Origin: Trichlorobacter sp. | GTDB taxonomy: Bacteria > Desulfobacterota > Desulfuromonadia > Geobacterales > Pseudopelobacteraceae | Length of the DNA: 38,208 nt | Direction: 5' to 3' | Assembly: GCF_030247655.1 (NCBI RefSeq) | Contig: NZ_JAOTRZ010000008.1 | Location: 1-38,208, forward strand | Shown: in pieces, positions 9,761-18,564 of the stretch | Layout: each line of letters starts with the position of its first letter | Numbering within the stretch: position 1 is the first letter of the stretch | Made by a program: the position numbers and the translations under genes | Notes under the pieces: generated by a model | The model's input: the letters and a program-made list of their open reading frames with translations, nothing else | What the model was told of the DNA's origin: nothing | The model's database searches: none

Positions 9761-11277
9761 AAGAGCGTAAGGGGCAAGGGGCAAGGGGCAAGGGGCAGGA
9801 AAAACCACTAAATATTCTGTTTGCCGCTTCGGAGGCCGCGCCCTATGCCAAGACCGGTGGACTGGGTGAGGTGGTGGGTGATCTGCCCCGCTATCTGCAC
9901 GCCATGGGGCATGATGTGCGGGTGGTGCTGCCCCGCTATTACAGTATTGATCCTGAACGTTACGATCTAAAACTGTTGTCCGGCAGTCTGGTGGTGCCGA
10001 TGGGAATTATCGGCGAGATGTACTGCGGGGTCTGGGAAGGCCGCCTGCCCAAGAGCGATGTGCCGGTCTATTTTCTGGAACATCAGGGGCTTTATGGCCG
10101 GGCTGGCATCTACGGCGAGGAAAACGTCGGGTTCATGGACAACGACAACCGCTATGTATTCCTCTCCAGGGCAGCCCTGGAATTACCGAAAATGCTGGGC
10201 TGGCAACCGGATATTCTGCATGCCCATGACTGGCATACTGCAGCGGTACCGGTTTTTCTGAATACCAGCTACAAAAATGATCCGCTGGTGGGTAATGCCG
10301 CCTCAATCCTGACCATCCACAACATGCAGCATCAGGGTGACTTCTATCCCGGCCTGATGGAGGTGCTGGATATCGGCTGGGAGTATTTTACCTTCCTGGG
10401 GTTGGAAAAGGATGATCAGGTCAACCTGCTGAAAGGTGGCATCTACCACGCTACCCTGTTGAACACCGTTAGTCAGGGCTATGCCCGTGAGATCCAGACA
10501 CCGCTCTACGGCTGGGGCCTTGAAGGGGTGCTGCAGGAGCGGGCTGCTGATCTGTACGGTATCCTGAACGGTGTTGATTATAACGAATGGAACCCGGCCA
10601 CTGATCCGTATCTCCCTGCCACCTACACCGCTGATGACCTGTCCGGCAAATTGACCTGCAAGCGTGCCCTGCAGCGGCGTTTCGGTCTGCCTGAGATAGA
10701 TGTACCCCTGTTCGGGATTGTCTCCCGCATGGTGCCCCAGAAAGGGACTGACCTGCTGGCCGAGGCGATCCACAGCATGATCAAACTGGATCTGCAGGTG
10801 GTGGTGGTGGGCAACGGCGAACCATGGGCGCACTTCTTTTTTGGCGGCATGGCCCATCGTCATCCTGAAAAAGTTGGCTGCTTTATCGGCTACGACAATG
10901 CCCTGGCCCATCTGGTTGAGGCTGGATCAGACTTCTTCCTGATGCCCTCCGCCTTTGAACCCTGCGGCCTGAACCAAATGTATTCGCTGGCCTATGGCAC
11001 CCCGCCAGTGGTGCGTGCCACCGGTGGTCTGGATGATAGTGTTGAAAACTTTGATGAAGCAGCCTTAACCGGCGATGGCTTCAAGTTCTGGACCCAGACC
11101 GCTGCTGCCCTGTACGATACAGTGGGCTGGGCTACCTGGACCTTCTATAACAATCCTGAAGGACTGGCTGCCTTGCGTAAAAACGGTATGGCGAAAAGGT
11201 TTACCTGGGAAGAATCAGCCCGCAAGTACGACATCCTGTACCGGGAGGCATTACGGAGGAAACGCGGTGCAGCCTAG
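9757..11277 (+). CDS. glgA: Glycogen synthase (ADP-glucose type)
   Basis: A 506-residue GT5 glycosyltransferase that adds glucose from ADP-glucose to alpha-1,4-glucan. The N-terminal site is [21 protein letters not shown] (the ADP-glucose-binding lysine is in KTGGL). HAHDWHTA lies near residue 153 and [16 protein letters not shown] near residue 398, which is the catalytic E...E region. Length fits the family apart from an N-terminal extension of about 15 residues. That extension (rich in GKGQ) is coded by a tandem repeat and has no counterpart in the family; no other start codon is closer to the conserved LNILFAASE. The GTG start overlaps the kinase stop (GTGA), and the end overlaps the penicillin-binding protein start by 11 bases. 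Confidence 0.93.
   Translation: MKERKGQGARGKGQEKPLNILFAASEAAPYAKTGGLGEVVGDLPRYLHAMGHDVRVVLPRYYSIDPERYDLKLLSGSLVVPMGIIGEMYCGVWEGRLPKSDVPVYFLEHQGLYGRAGIYGEENVGFMDNDNRYVFLSRAALELPKMLGWQPDILHAHDWHTAAVPVFLNTSYKNDPLVGNAASILTIHNMQHQGDFYPGLMEVLDIGWEYFTFLGLEKDDQVNLLKGGIYHATLLNTVSQGYAREIQTPLYGWGLEGVLQERAADLYGILNGVDYNEWNPATDPYLPATYTADDLSGKLTCKRALQRRFGLPEIDVPLFGIVSRMVPQKGTDLLAEAIHSMIKLDLQVVVVGNGEPWAHFFFGGMAHRHPEKVGCFIGYDNALAHLVEAGSDFFLMPSAFEPCGLNQMYSLAYGTPPVVRATGGLDDSVENFDEAALTGDGFKFWTQTAAALYDTVGWATWTFYNNPEGLAALRKNGMAKRFTWEESARKYDILYREALRRKRGAA
9769..9796 (+). repeat. Four tandem copies of aaggggc in the glgA start region
   Basis: Four perfect 7-base units (aaggggc) lie 12 bases after the GTG of glgA. 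They are translated as part of its GQGARGKGQ extension. A unit of 7 is not a multiple of 3, so gaining or losing one copy would shift the frame relative to the GTG start. Confidence 0.85.
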
Positions 11278-13234
11278 ATCGCTTTGTCAGTACGTTGTTG
11301 CTATATGCCTGATGGTTGTATTTGCACCGGTTGCACAGGCCTATGAGTCGATTGCCGCCTATCCAATCCTCCCAGCTGGCTACCATTCCATCAAGGTCTT
11401 TGATAGCCAGAGTCGTTTTGTTGGACGGTTGTTACCTGAAAAACGCTACTGGGTCACCATTGACCGGATCCCCCTCTTTCTGCAAAAGGCGATTGTTGCG
11501 GTTGAAGATGCCCGCTTTTATGAGCATGGCGGCGTTGATCTGCGTGGTATCGCCCGGGCAGCGGTTAAAAACGTGGCAAAAGGCCGACTGGCTGAGGGTG
11601 GATCCACCATCACCCAGCAGCTTGTCAAAAACAAGTATCTCAGCAGTGAAAAGAGCCTTGACCGCAAAGTCAACGAAGGCTTGATGGCACTTGAGCTTGA
11701 AAAGAAGTACTCAAAAAAGCAGATCCTGGAGATGTACCTGAACGAGATCTACTACGGCAACGGTGCCTGGGGCATTGCGCAGGCTGCCCGGATCTACTTT
11801 GATAAGGCACCGGAAGAACTGACTGATATTGAGTGTTCCTTTCTGGCAGGTATTCCCAAGAACCCTGGTCGTTATAACCCGTTGGGTAAACCGGTTGATG
11901 TGGCCAGGCGGCGCTCCATTGTGCTGCAGCGGATGGTTGATGTGGGGGTACTCTCCAGTAGTCAGTTGCGTCAGCAGACCAGCCATACCGTAGCGCCGGT
12001 TCCTCCTAACCAGGCCCCCTGGTACCTGGCGCTGGTGCATGCAAAACTGGTTGAACGCTATGGTCCGGCGGTCTTTGAACAGGGAGGGCTTGAGGTTACC
12101 TCGGCCATGGACCTGGGCTTGCAACTTAAGGCAGAGCAGATCCTCCATGACAGTGTTGTCAAGCTGTCACCCCAGCTGCAGGGCGCACTGGTTGCGGTTG
12201 ATCCGGTCAGTGGAAATCTGGTGGCAGCTGTCGGTGGCACCAGCTATCTGAAGGGTGGTTTTAACCGTGCCATCCAGGCCAAGCGTCAGCCAGGCTCATC
12301 TATCAAGCCGTTGATCTACGCGGCTGCCCTGGAACAGGGGGTTACTGCAGCAAGCCTCTGGAATGACGTTGCAGTCAGCTATCCTCAAGGTGCTGGTGAA
12401 AGTTGGACTCCCCATAACTATGATGGCAAGTCTCACGGTATCATGACCTTGCGTCAGGCTCTGGCAAGCTCAAACAACGTGATTGCGGTCAAGTTGCTGG
12501 AGACCATTGGCATTCCCGCCTTTACGGAGGTCGCTGCAAAAAACGGGCTGGCCCTGCATGGCAACAACCTCTCGCTGGCACTGGGCACTGAAGAGGTAAC
12601 CCTGCATGACCTGGTGCTGGCCTATGCGCCGTTTGCAACAGGCGGGGTGCGTACTGAGCCGCGCTCCATCCTGCGTATTTACGAAACCTACCGTAAAGTC
12701 TGGTTTGAAAACACAACCAGCAGCAGTCAGGCTCTCTCACCGGCCACCGCCTTTATTACCACCAGTATGTTGAAGGACGTGCTGATGAGCGGTACTGCCA
12801 GGGGGCTGAAAAAGTTCAGCCAGAAATACCCGGCAGCAGGCAAGACCGGCACCACCAACGACTACCATGATGCCTGGTTCATCGGCTACACTCCGCAGTT
12901 GGTGGCGGGGGTCTGGGTCGGCCATGATCAGCCAAAGTCCGGAGGTAAGGGGTTTACCGGCGGTGCAGTGGCAGCGCCGATCTGGGAGCGGTTCATGCGA
13001 CAGGCCCTGGTGGGCAAACCGGCTACCGACTTTGTCCGGCCTGATAGCGTGGTTTCAGTGACCATTGACCCAACCAACGTCTTGCTGGCAACACCAGTCT
13101 GCCCAGTCAAGCGGGAGGAATTCTTTGCCAGCGGTACTGAACCGGATGACTACTGCCCCATGCATGGCGGCGAACCGGCGGCTGCTCCGCCAAACATACC
13201 ACCACCGCCTCAAGTCCCTGTCCCCAAGCCGTAG
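11267..13234 (+). CDS. Class A penicillin-binding protein (transglycosylase/transpeptidase, PBP1A-like)
   Basis: A 655-residue peptidoglycan synthase. A signal/anchor sequence occupies residues 1-26 (LCQYVVAICLMVVFAPVAQA). The GT51 glycosyltransferase has E80 in AVEDARFYEHGG, then GGSTITQQLVKN and EIYYGNGAWGIAQAA. The transpeptidase has SxxK at S344-K347 in GSSIKPL, an SSNN motif, and K526-T-G-T. All catalytic motifs are intact. A short C-terminal tail has a CPV...YCPMHGG cysteine pair and a proline-rich end. It acts on the outer face of the inner membrane. The GTG 11267 is chosen for its ggagga 6 bases upstream and because the signal peptide starts there; an upstream in-frame ATG at 11075 would lie deep inside glgA. 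It is shorter than E. coli PBP1A. Confidence 0.9.
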   Translation: MQPRSLCQYVVAICLMVVFAPVAQAYESIAAYPILPAGYHSIKVFDSQSRFVGRLLPEKRYWVTIDRIPLFLQKAIVAVEDARFYEHGGVDLRGIARAAVKNVAKGRLAEGGSTITQQLVKNKYLSSEKSLDRKVNEGLMALELEKKYSKKQILEMYLNEIYYGNGAWGIAQAARIYFDKAPEELTDIECSFLAGIPKNPGRYNPLGKPVDVARRRSIVLQRMVDVGVLSSSQLRQQTSHTVAPVPPNQAPWYLALVHAKLVERYGPAVFEQGGLEVTSAMDLGLQLKAEQILHDSVVKLSPQLQGALVAVDPVSGNLVAAVGGTSYLKGGFNRAIQAKRQPGSSIKPLIYAAALEQGVTAASLWNDVAVSYPQGAGESWTPHNYDGKSHGIMTLRQALASSNNVIAVKLLETIGIPAFTEVAAKNGLALHGNNLSLALGTEEVTLHDLVLAYAPFATGGVRTEPRSILRIYETYRKVWFENTTSSSQALSPATAFITTSMLKDVLMSGTARGLKKFSQKYPAAGKTGTTNDYHDAWFIGYTPQLVAGVWVGHDQPKSGGKGFTGGAVAAPIWERFMRQALVGKPATDFVRPDSVVSVTIDPTNVLLATPVCPVKREEFFASGTEPDDYCPMHGGEPAAAPPNIPPPPQVPVPKP

Positions 13235-13353
13235 AGCCCTTTGATGCAGTCTGCCGTCAGGTACTCTGCATTGGGCTGCTTTACAAAACTTTACCTATCC
13301 CGCCTGCCTTTTAACCCAGATATCCCCTTACAAAGAGTAGAGTTTTTCCTGAA

Positions 13354-13380
13354 CACGAGATGCCTGAAACAGGCATCGTG
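13354..13380 (+). promoter_or_regulatory. Hairpin directly before the ribosome site of the small secreted protein
   Basis: cacg-ag-atgcctg pairs with caggcat-cgtg around an aaa loop: an 11-pair stem with a 2-base bulge. It ends two bases before the aaggag ribosome site (13383-13388) of the gene at 13395. This position suggests control of translation or a protein-binding operator. The 160-base gap before it holds no other gene that I can see. Confidence 0.5.
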
Positions 13381-13394
13381 CAAAGGAGATACCC

Positions 13395-13697
13395 ATGACC
13401 GCCAGCCACAGAAAACAGCTCGTCACCCTCTGTCTGTTTAGTGCCATGATCCCAGCGCTCTGTTGGGCTGACAACGACAGTAACAGACCGCCCTGCGGTG
13501 AGCGCAGAAGGCCACCCCAAGAAGCCTTTGATGCCTGTAAGGGTAAAACCGAAGGGGCGGTCGTTACTATTTCAACCGCCCACGGCAGTTTTAAGGCTAC
13601 CTGTAAGAACTTTGCGGGTTCACTGGCAGCGATGCCGGAATGTGCGCCACCACCACCGCCGCCGCGAGACGGCTATGGCCCGCCGCCGGAACGATAG
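13395..13697 (+). CDS. Small secreted Cys- and Pro-rich protein
   Basis: A 100-residue protein with a clear Sec signal peptide (KQLVTLCLFSAMIPALCWA, probable cleavage after A25). The mature part has four cysteines (C34, C48, C70, C83), likely two disulfides, in the pattern PPxEAFDACKGKxEG...GSFKATC...P. It ends in a run of six prolines and a GYGPPPER tail. I recall similar ACxGKxxG...TC small periplasmic proteins in proteobacteria, but no established function. Ribosome site aaggag lies 6 bases before the ATG. It is 255 bases ahead of macA on the same strand, so it may act in or be regulated with the efflux system. Confidence 0.8.
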   Translation: MTASHRKQLVTLCLFSAMIPALCWADNDSNRPPCGERRRPPQEAFDACKGKTEGAVVTISTAHGSFKATCKNFAGSLAAMPECAPPPPPPRDGYGPPPER

Positions 13698-13711
13698 GGA
13701 ACGGTATATCT

Positions 13712-13981
13712 ATGGCCAGTTATGAACAGACCTTTCTGGAGCAGATCACCCATCTCCACGGCCAGGATTTTTCTGGCTGGCAGGGCTGGCAGTTGCTGAT
13801 GGAGTGGATCAAACGCCAGCCATGGAAACTCGAGTTTTTCGGAGAGGCAAAGATCCCGGCTCGTATGCTGCATCCCCCTACGCTGGTGACGGAGTTAACC
13901 AGATTTCTTGAAGGAGCACCAGAACCGGCAGTACCGGAAGAGAGCAGCCCAGATGTCCAGACGCAACCTGATACTGAGTAG
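13712..13981 (+). CDS. Small hypothetical protein upstream of macA
   Basis: An 89-residue soluble protein with no family that I recognise. Its middle is rich in tryptophan (FSGWQGWQLLMEWIKRQPWKLEFFG) and its last 25 residues are acidic and proline-rich. ATG 13712 is chosen because an upstream in-frame start (13640) lies inside the preceding gene; the ribosome site (aggga) is weak and distant. It overlaps macA by 29 bases, suggesting translational coupling. No signal peptide or membrane helix is seen. Confidence 0.6.
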   Translation: MASYEQTFLEQITHLHGQDFSGWQGWQLLMEWIKRQPWKLEFFGEAKIPARMLHPPTLVTELTRFLEGAPEPAVPEESSPDVQTQPDTE

Positions 13982-15119
13982 TACCATTGTTCTTGTCCTG
14001 TCTGTTGTAGGTCTGTTTTTATGGAAGCAACAGGCTGCCCAAACAGGGGTCAGCTACCTGACTGCCACGGCTACCCGGATGGATATCGAGGATCGGGTGC
14101 TTGCCAGCGGTGTGTTGTACGCACTCAAGACGGTGGAGGTGGGAGCCCAGGTTTCAGGGCAGTTGAAGAAGCTGCATGTGGCATTGGGAGACAAGGTCAA
14201 GGCCGGGCAACTGCTGGCTGAGATTGATCCGGTGCTGCAGCAGAATACCCTCAAGGAATCCACCGCCCAGATTGACAACCTGCAGGCCCAGAAGCGTTCT
14301 AAGCAGGCGCTGCTGCATCAGTACGAGCTTGCCCTGCAGCGCCAGCAGCAGATGGCCGTAAAGGACGCAGCACCAAAAAGCGATCTGGAAAGCGCCCAGG
14401 CCCAGTTGGATTCCACCCGTGCCGAGATTGCCGCGCTGGATGCCCAGATCGCCAAGGCCAGGATCGCGGTTGATACGGCTAAGGCCAATCTGGGCTACAC
14501 CAGAATCGTCGCCCCGATGGATGGTGTGGTGATCTCAATTGTCACGGAAGAGGGGCAGACCGTTGTGTCGGCCCAGGCAGCCCCCACCATCCTCAAGCTG
14601 GCTAATCTGCATACCATTACGGTCAAGGCCCAGATCTCCGAGGCTGACGTTACCAAGGTCAAACCTGGTCAGCCCGCCTACTTTACCACCCTTGGTGATA
14701 GCACTACCCGGCACTACGGCGTGTTGCGGGCGATAGAACCGGGCCCCTATACCACCAGCACCAGCAGTGCGGTCTATTACAACGGCCTGTTTGAGGTTCC
14801 CAACCCGGAAGGGAGGCTGCGGGTCTCCATGACCGCCCAGGTCTCAATTGTACTGCAACAGGCGAAACAGGTGCTCTGCATCCCGTCCGGCGCATTGGGG
14901 GAACAGGAGAAGGATGGCCGCTATCTGGTGAAGGTGCTGCGTAACACACAGCCGGAACTGCGCCGTGTTCGGATCGGTATCAATAATCACAGTCAGGCTC
15001 AGGTGCTGGAAGGGTTACAGCAGGGTGAGTCGGTGGTGATAGGTGACAGCGCTTCAGTTCCTAAAACCGAAAAAACCAGCAGCATGCCGCAGGGGCCGCC
15101 GCCGGGCGGAAGACGCTAG
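13953..15119 (+). CDS. macA: MacA-like periplasmic adaptor of a tripartite efflux pump
   Basis: A 388-residue membrane-fusion protein linking an inner-membrane ABC transporter to an outer-membrane channel. An N-terminal anchor (LILSSTIVLVLSVVGLFLW) is followed by the lipoyl half-motif VEVGAQVSGQLKKLHVALGD, and a long coiled-coil hairpin at about residues 100-185 (QIDNLQAQKRSKQALLHQY). The second lipoyl half is RIVAPMDGVV, then a beta-barrel and a C-terminal membrane-proximal domain. This order is typical of HlyD/MacA proteins. ATG 13953 begins the hydrophobic anchor; a TTG at 13908 would only add charged residues. The macB start follows the stop after 2 bases. Confidence 0.92.
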   Translation: MSRRNLILSSTIVLVLSVVGLFLWKQQAAQTGVSYLTATATRMDIEDRVLASGVLYALKTVEVGAQVSGQLKKLHVALGDKVKAGQLLAEIDPVLQQNTLKESTAQIDNLQAQKRSKQALLHQYELALQRQQQMAVKDAAPKSDLESAQAQLDSTRAEIAALDAQIAKARIAVDTAKANLGYTRIVAPMDGVVISIVTEEGQTVVSAQAAPTILKLANLHTITVKAQISEADVTKVKPGQPAYFTTLGDSTTRHYGVLRAIEPGPYTTSTSSAVYYNGLFEVPNPEGRLRVSMTAQVSIVLQQAKQVLCIPSGALGEQEKDGRYLVKVLRNTQPELRRVRIGINNHSQAQVLEGLQQGESVVIGDSASVPKTEKTSSMPQGPPPGGRR

Positions 15120-15121
15120 CC

Positions 15122-17083
15122 GTGCCGCGACCACTGCTTGCACTTACCGGGCTGGGGCGCAGTTTTGCTGCCGGAGATCAAACCTTGGCGGTGCTGAAGG
15201 ACCTTAACCTGACCATCCAGAGCGGTGAGATGGTGGCCATTATGGGGGCTTCCGGCTCGGGTAAATCCACTCTGATGAATATCCTTGGCTGTCTGGACCG
15301 GCCCACGCAAGGCAGCTACTGTATTGATGGTCAGGACACGGCCAGTCTGGATGGCGATGCCCTGGCAAAGCTGCGGCGTGAGTATTTTGGGTTTATCTTC
15401 CAGCGCTACCACCTGCTGCCCCATCTGGATGCTGTGGGTAATACCGAGATACCTGCCATCTACAGCGGCATGGGAAAGGTTGCACGTCGAGAGCGTGCCC
15501 ATACCCTGCTGACCCGGCTGGGGCTTGAGGATCGCTTTGAGCATCGTCCCGGTCAGCTTTCCGGCGGCCAGCAACAACGGGTCAGCATCGCCCGTGCCTT
15601 GATGAACGGCGCTGAGGTCATACTGGCTGATGAGCCGACCGGTGCCCTGGACAGCAAGAGTGGCCAGGAAACCCTGGATATCCTGCATGAGCTGCATCGT
15701 CAGGGCCAGACCATCATCCTGGTGACCCATGATCTGCAGGTGGCCCGTCATGCCCAGCGGATCATTGAATTGAGTGACGGGGTGATTGTCAGTGATCGCC
15801 CCAATCCCGGGGCTGCACCTTTGCAGAAACAGGAACGGTCCCGGAAACCCCACCTGTTAGCCGCTGAACAGGCGCTTGGTGCCACCTGGGGGCGCTTTGT
15901 GGAGGCGTTCAAGATGGCCCTGATCGCCATGGTTTCCCATCGTCTACGCACCCTGCTGACCATGCTGGGGATCATTATCGGCATCACCTCGGTGGTATCG
16001 GTGGTGGCATTGGGGCAGGGGGCACGTCAAAAGGTGATCAATGATATCAGCTCCATGGGCACCAATGTGATCGATATCTACCCCGGCAGCGACTGGGGTG
16101 ATGACAAGGCTGACAGCATCCATACCCTGGTCCCCGGCGATCTTGAGGCGCTGCAGTCGCTGCCGTATCTGGACAGCGTCACCCCCGCCACCAGCAGCAA
16201 CCTGTCCGTGCGCTACACCAACATTGCCGCCAATGCCCGGATCGAAGGTGTGGGTGCCCGTTACTTTCGGGTGCGGGGCTACGAACTGGCCCAGGGTACC
16301 GCCTTTCAGGAAGCCGAGGTACAGCGGCAGGCGCAGGTGGTGGTAATCGATCAGAACAGTGCAAAGAAGTTGTTTGCTGCCACAGAAAGCCCGCTGGGCA
16401 AGGTGATCCTGATCGGTAATCTGCCCTGCACCGTCATCGGCGTGACCAGGGAAAAGGAAAGCCCCTTTGGCAACAGCGGCAACCTGAGCCTCTGGCTGCC
16501 CTATTCCACGGCAATGGGCCGTCTGTTTGGCCAGACCTATTTCAACTCCATTACGGTCCGGGTGCAGGACAGTGTCTCCAACCAGATCGCAGAACAGAGC
16601 ATTATCAGGCTGCTGACGTTGCGGCACGGACTCAAGGATTTTTACACCAGCAGCAGTGATACAATTTTGAAAACCGTTAAAAAAACCACCGCCACCCTGA
16701 CCCTGTTGATCTCCGCCATTGCCGTGATCTCGTTGGTGGTGGGCGGGATCGGGGTGATGAACATCATGCTGGTTTCAGTTACCGAGCGCACCCATGAAAT
16801 CGGCATCAGGATGGCCGTTGGCGCCCGCACGTATGACATCCTGCAGCAGTTTTTGATTGAGGCGGTGCTGGTCTGCCTGATTGGCGGACTGATCGGCATC
16901 CTGCTCTCCTTTGGTACTGCCAGAATCTTTGCGCTGTTCGTAACCGCCATCACCATGAAGTTTTCCCTGCTATCAATCATCGTGGCGTTTCTCTGTTCAA
17001 CCCTGATCGGCGTGCTGTTCGGCTATCTGCCGGCCCGTAACGCTGCCCGGCTTGATCCGATTGATGCCCTGGCAAGAGAGTAG
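15122..17083 (+). CDS. macB: MacB-like ABC transporter (ATPase and permease fused)
   Basis: A 653-residue inner-membrane ABC exporter. The N-terminal ATPase has Walker [10 protein letters not shown] (K48), the signature [15 protein letters not shown] and Walker [14 protein letters not shown] transmembrane helix ([20 protein letters not shown]) leads to the large periplasmic MacB_PCD domain. Three C-terminal helices belong to the FtsX domain, with [28 protein letters not shown]. Length and order match E. coli MacB, which exports macrolides, lipopeptides or toxins; the substrate here is unknown. The start is GTG 15122, two bases after the macA stop. The OMF gene follows after 5 bases. Confidence 0.94.
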   Translation: MPRPLLALTGLGRSFAAGDQTLAVLKDLNLTIQSGEMVAIMGASGSGKSTLMNILGCLDRPTQGSYCIDGQDTASLDGDALAKLRREYFGFIFQRYHLLPHLDAVGNTEIPAIYSGMGKVARRERAHTLLTRLGLEDRFEHRPGQLSGGQQQRVSIARALMNGAEVILADEPTGALDSKSGQETLDILHELHRQGQTIILVTHDLQVARHAQRIIELSDGVIVSDRPNPGAAPLQKQERSRKPHLLAAEQALGATWGRFVEAFKMALIAMVSHRLRTLLTMLGIIIGITSVVSVVALGQGARQKVINDISSMGTNVIDIYPGSDWGDDKADSIHTLVPGDLEALQSLPYLDSVTPATSSNLSVRYTNIAANARIEGVGARYFRVRGYELAQGTAFQEAEVQRQAQVVVIDQNSAKKLFAATESPLGKVILIGNLPCTVIGVTREKESPFGNSGNLSLWLPYSTAMGRLFGQTYFNSITVRVQDSVSNQIAEQSIIRLLTLRHGLKDFYTSSSDTILKTVKKTTATLTLLISAIAVISLVVGGIGVMNIMLVSVTERTHEIGIRMAVGARTYDILQQFLIEAVLVCLIGGLIGILLSFGTARIFALFVTAITMKFSLLSIIVAFLCSTLIGVLFGYLPARNAARLDPIDALARE

Positions 17084-17088
17084 CCATC

Positions 17089-18492
17089 ATGCCCCGTCTG
17101 CAATTTCATCTTTTCGGCTTCATCCTGGCGTTCTGTGTGATTCTGCTGCTTAACAGCTGTAGTCTGTTGCCCCGTACTGCATTTTACCGGCCCCAGGTGA
17201 CGCTGCCTGCTGCGTGGCAGCAGCAACAGGCTGTTGATGGTGCTGATGTTGCCAAGGAAGGGGCCTGGTGGCAGGGCTTCAACGACCCGCTGCTTGATCA
17301 GTTGATTGAACAAGCCCTGCGCAGTAACAACAATCTGGCCGTGGCAGCCATCAAGGTTAGGAGGGCACAGTTGCAGGCAGGTCTGGCAAACACCAATCTG
17401 ACCCCGTCTCTGAATGTGGGGGCAACCAGCAGCCTCAGCCAGGACCTGACAAACAGAAATACGACCCAGAACCATACCGTTACCGGGCAGCTCAGCTACG
17501 AGCTGGATCTGTGGGGCAGGCTGGCCAGTATCCGCGATGCCGCCCGTTGGGAAGCAGAGGCAACAGAGCAGGATCGTCGCAGCGCAGCACTGTCCCTGAT
17601 CGGCACCGTTGCAACCGCCTATTGGCAGGTTACCTGGCTGAACCAGCGTATCAGTCTGGCCGAGGCAAGTCTTGCTGCTTCTGAAAAGACCGTGCAACTG
17701 GTGCAGGCAAAATATCAGGCCGGCGCAGTATCCGGCATTGATCTGGTCCAGGCAGAGCAGGCGGTTGCCTCCCAGCAGGCCACTCTGGTTCAGTTGCAGC
17801 AGCAACGTATTGAAGCGCGCACTGCCCTGGCAATTCTGTTTGATCAGACCCCGCAGCAGCATCTGCCGGAACAACAACGTCTGTCGGAACCCGCCCTGTC
17901 GACCATCAAGGCAGGATTACCGGCTGAACTGCTCGGCAGACGACCAGACCTGCGGGCAGCAGAATTGCGCCTGCGTGAATACCTTGCCAACGTGGATGCC
18001 AGCCGGGCCGGTTTCTACCCAGCCTTTACCCTGACCGGTAGCCTGGGCAGTAGCAGTATCAGCCTGGAACAGGTCCTGAAAAATCCGGTGGCTACCCTGG
18101 GTGCCGGGCTGACCCTGCCGTTTCTGCAGTGGAATACGGCCAAACTGACCGTTGCAGCATCACGAACCAACTATGAAGAGGCGGTGATAAACTTCCGGCA
18201 GACCCTGTACAAGGCGCTTGGCGATGTGGAGAACAGTCTCGCTGCAGTGCGTAGCTATCAGGAGCAGGGAGCCTGTCTGGAGCGTGCCCTGCAACTGGCA
18301 CAACAAGCTGAACAGCGTGCTGCAGTCCGCTATCAGGCCGGGGCCACCGGCGTACAGGCCTGGCTTGATGAACAGGAACGTTGCAGGACAGCAGAGATAC
18401 AGGTTCTGGAAAACCGGTTTAACCGTCTTAAGGCTCGCATGACACTCTATCAAGCCCTTGGTGGTGGCATGATGCAGGAAAATCCGTCCTGA
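17089..18492 (+). CDS. TolC-like outer membrane efflux lipoprotein (NodT family)
   Basis: A 467-residue outer-membrane factor. A signal peptide ends LLNSC with the probable lipidated cysteine C24 (a slightly unusual lipobox with N at -2). Two OEP domains follow. The family motif WWQGFNDPLLDQLIEQAL lies near residue 60, YELDLWGRLASIRDAA near residue 135 and LGRRPDLRAAELRL near residue 285. These are typical of RND/ABC-linked NodT proteins. It would form the outer channel for MacA-MacB. It starts 5 bases after macB and ends the operon; a promoter for ubiD begins just after it. Confidence 0.92.
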   Translation: MPRLQFHLFGFILAFCVILLLNSCSLLPRTAFYRPQVTLPAAWQQQQAVDGADVAKEGAWWQGFNDPLLDQLIEQALRSNNNLAVAAIKVRRAQLQAGLANTNLTPSLNVGATSSLSQDLTNRNTTQNHTVTGQLSYELDLWGRLASIRDAARWEAEATEQDRRSAALSLIGTVATAYWQVTWLNQRISLAEASLAASEKTVQLVQAKYQAGAVSGIDLVQAEQAVASQQATLVQLQQQRIEARTALAILFDQTPQQHLPEQQRLSEPALSTIKAGLPAELLGRRPDLRAAELRLREYLANVDASRAGFYPAFTLTGSLGSSSISLEQVLKNPVATLGAGLTLPFLQWNTAKLTVAASRTNYEEAVINFRQTLYKALGDVENSLAAVRSYQEQGACLERALQLAQQAEQRAAVRYQAGATGVQAWLDEQERCRTAEIQVLENRFNRLKARMTLYQALGGGMMQENPS

Positions 18493-18499
18493 AATTGGA

Positions 18500-18527
18500 T
18501 TGACAATCCCTTGAAAGCCCCTATCCT
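18500..18527 (+). promoter_or_regulatory. Probable sigma-70 promoter of the ubiD-ubiA operon
   Basis: A perfect TTGACA (18500-18505), 16-base spacer and TATCCT (18522-18527) lie in the 72-base gap after the efflux operon. The predicted start near 18534 gives a leader of about 30 bases to ubiD. Confidence 0.6.
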
Positions 18528-18564
18528 CTCCTTTTGTCGCGTGTGACACACAGGAGTGATTCCC

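Noticed and set aside
11075-11266. Upstream in-frame start for the penicillin-binding protein
   Set aside because: It would lie deep within glgA and place about 64 unrelated residues before a clear signal peptide; GTG 11267 has a proper ribosome site.
15116-15853. Long minus-strand reading frame opposite macB
   Set aside because: It lies wholly opposite the convincing MacB ATPase, has no recognisable motif, and is a shadow frame of GC-rich coding DNA.
15944-16627. 227-codon minus-strand frame opposite the MacB permease region
   Set aside because: Fully antisense to a conserved gene, with low-complexity His/Gln/Gly-rich translation and no ribosome site.
17023-17877. 284-codon minus-strand frame opposite macB end and the TolC-like gene
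   Set aside because: Crosses two real genes on the other strand and shows no domain features.
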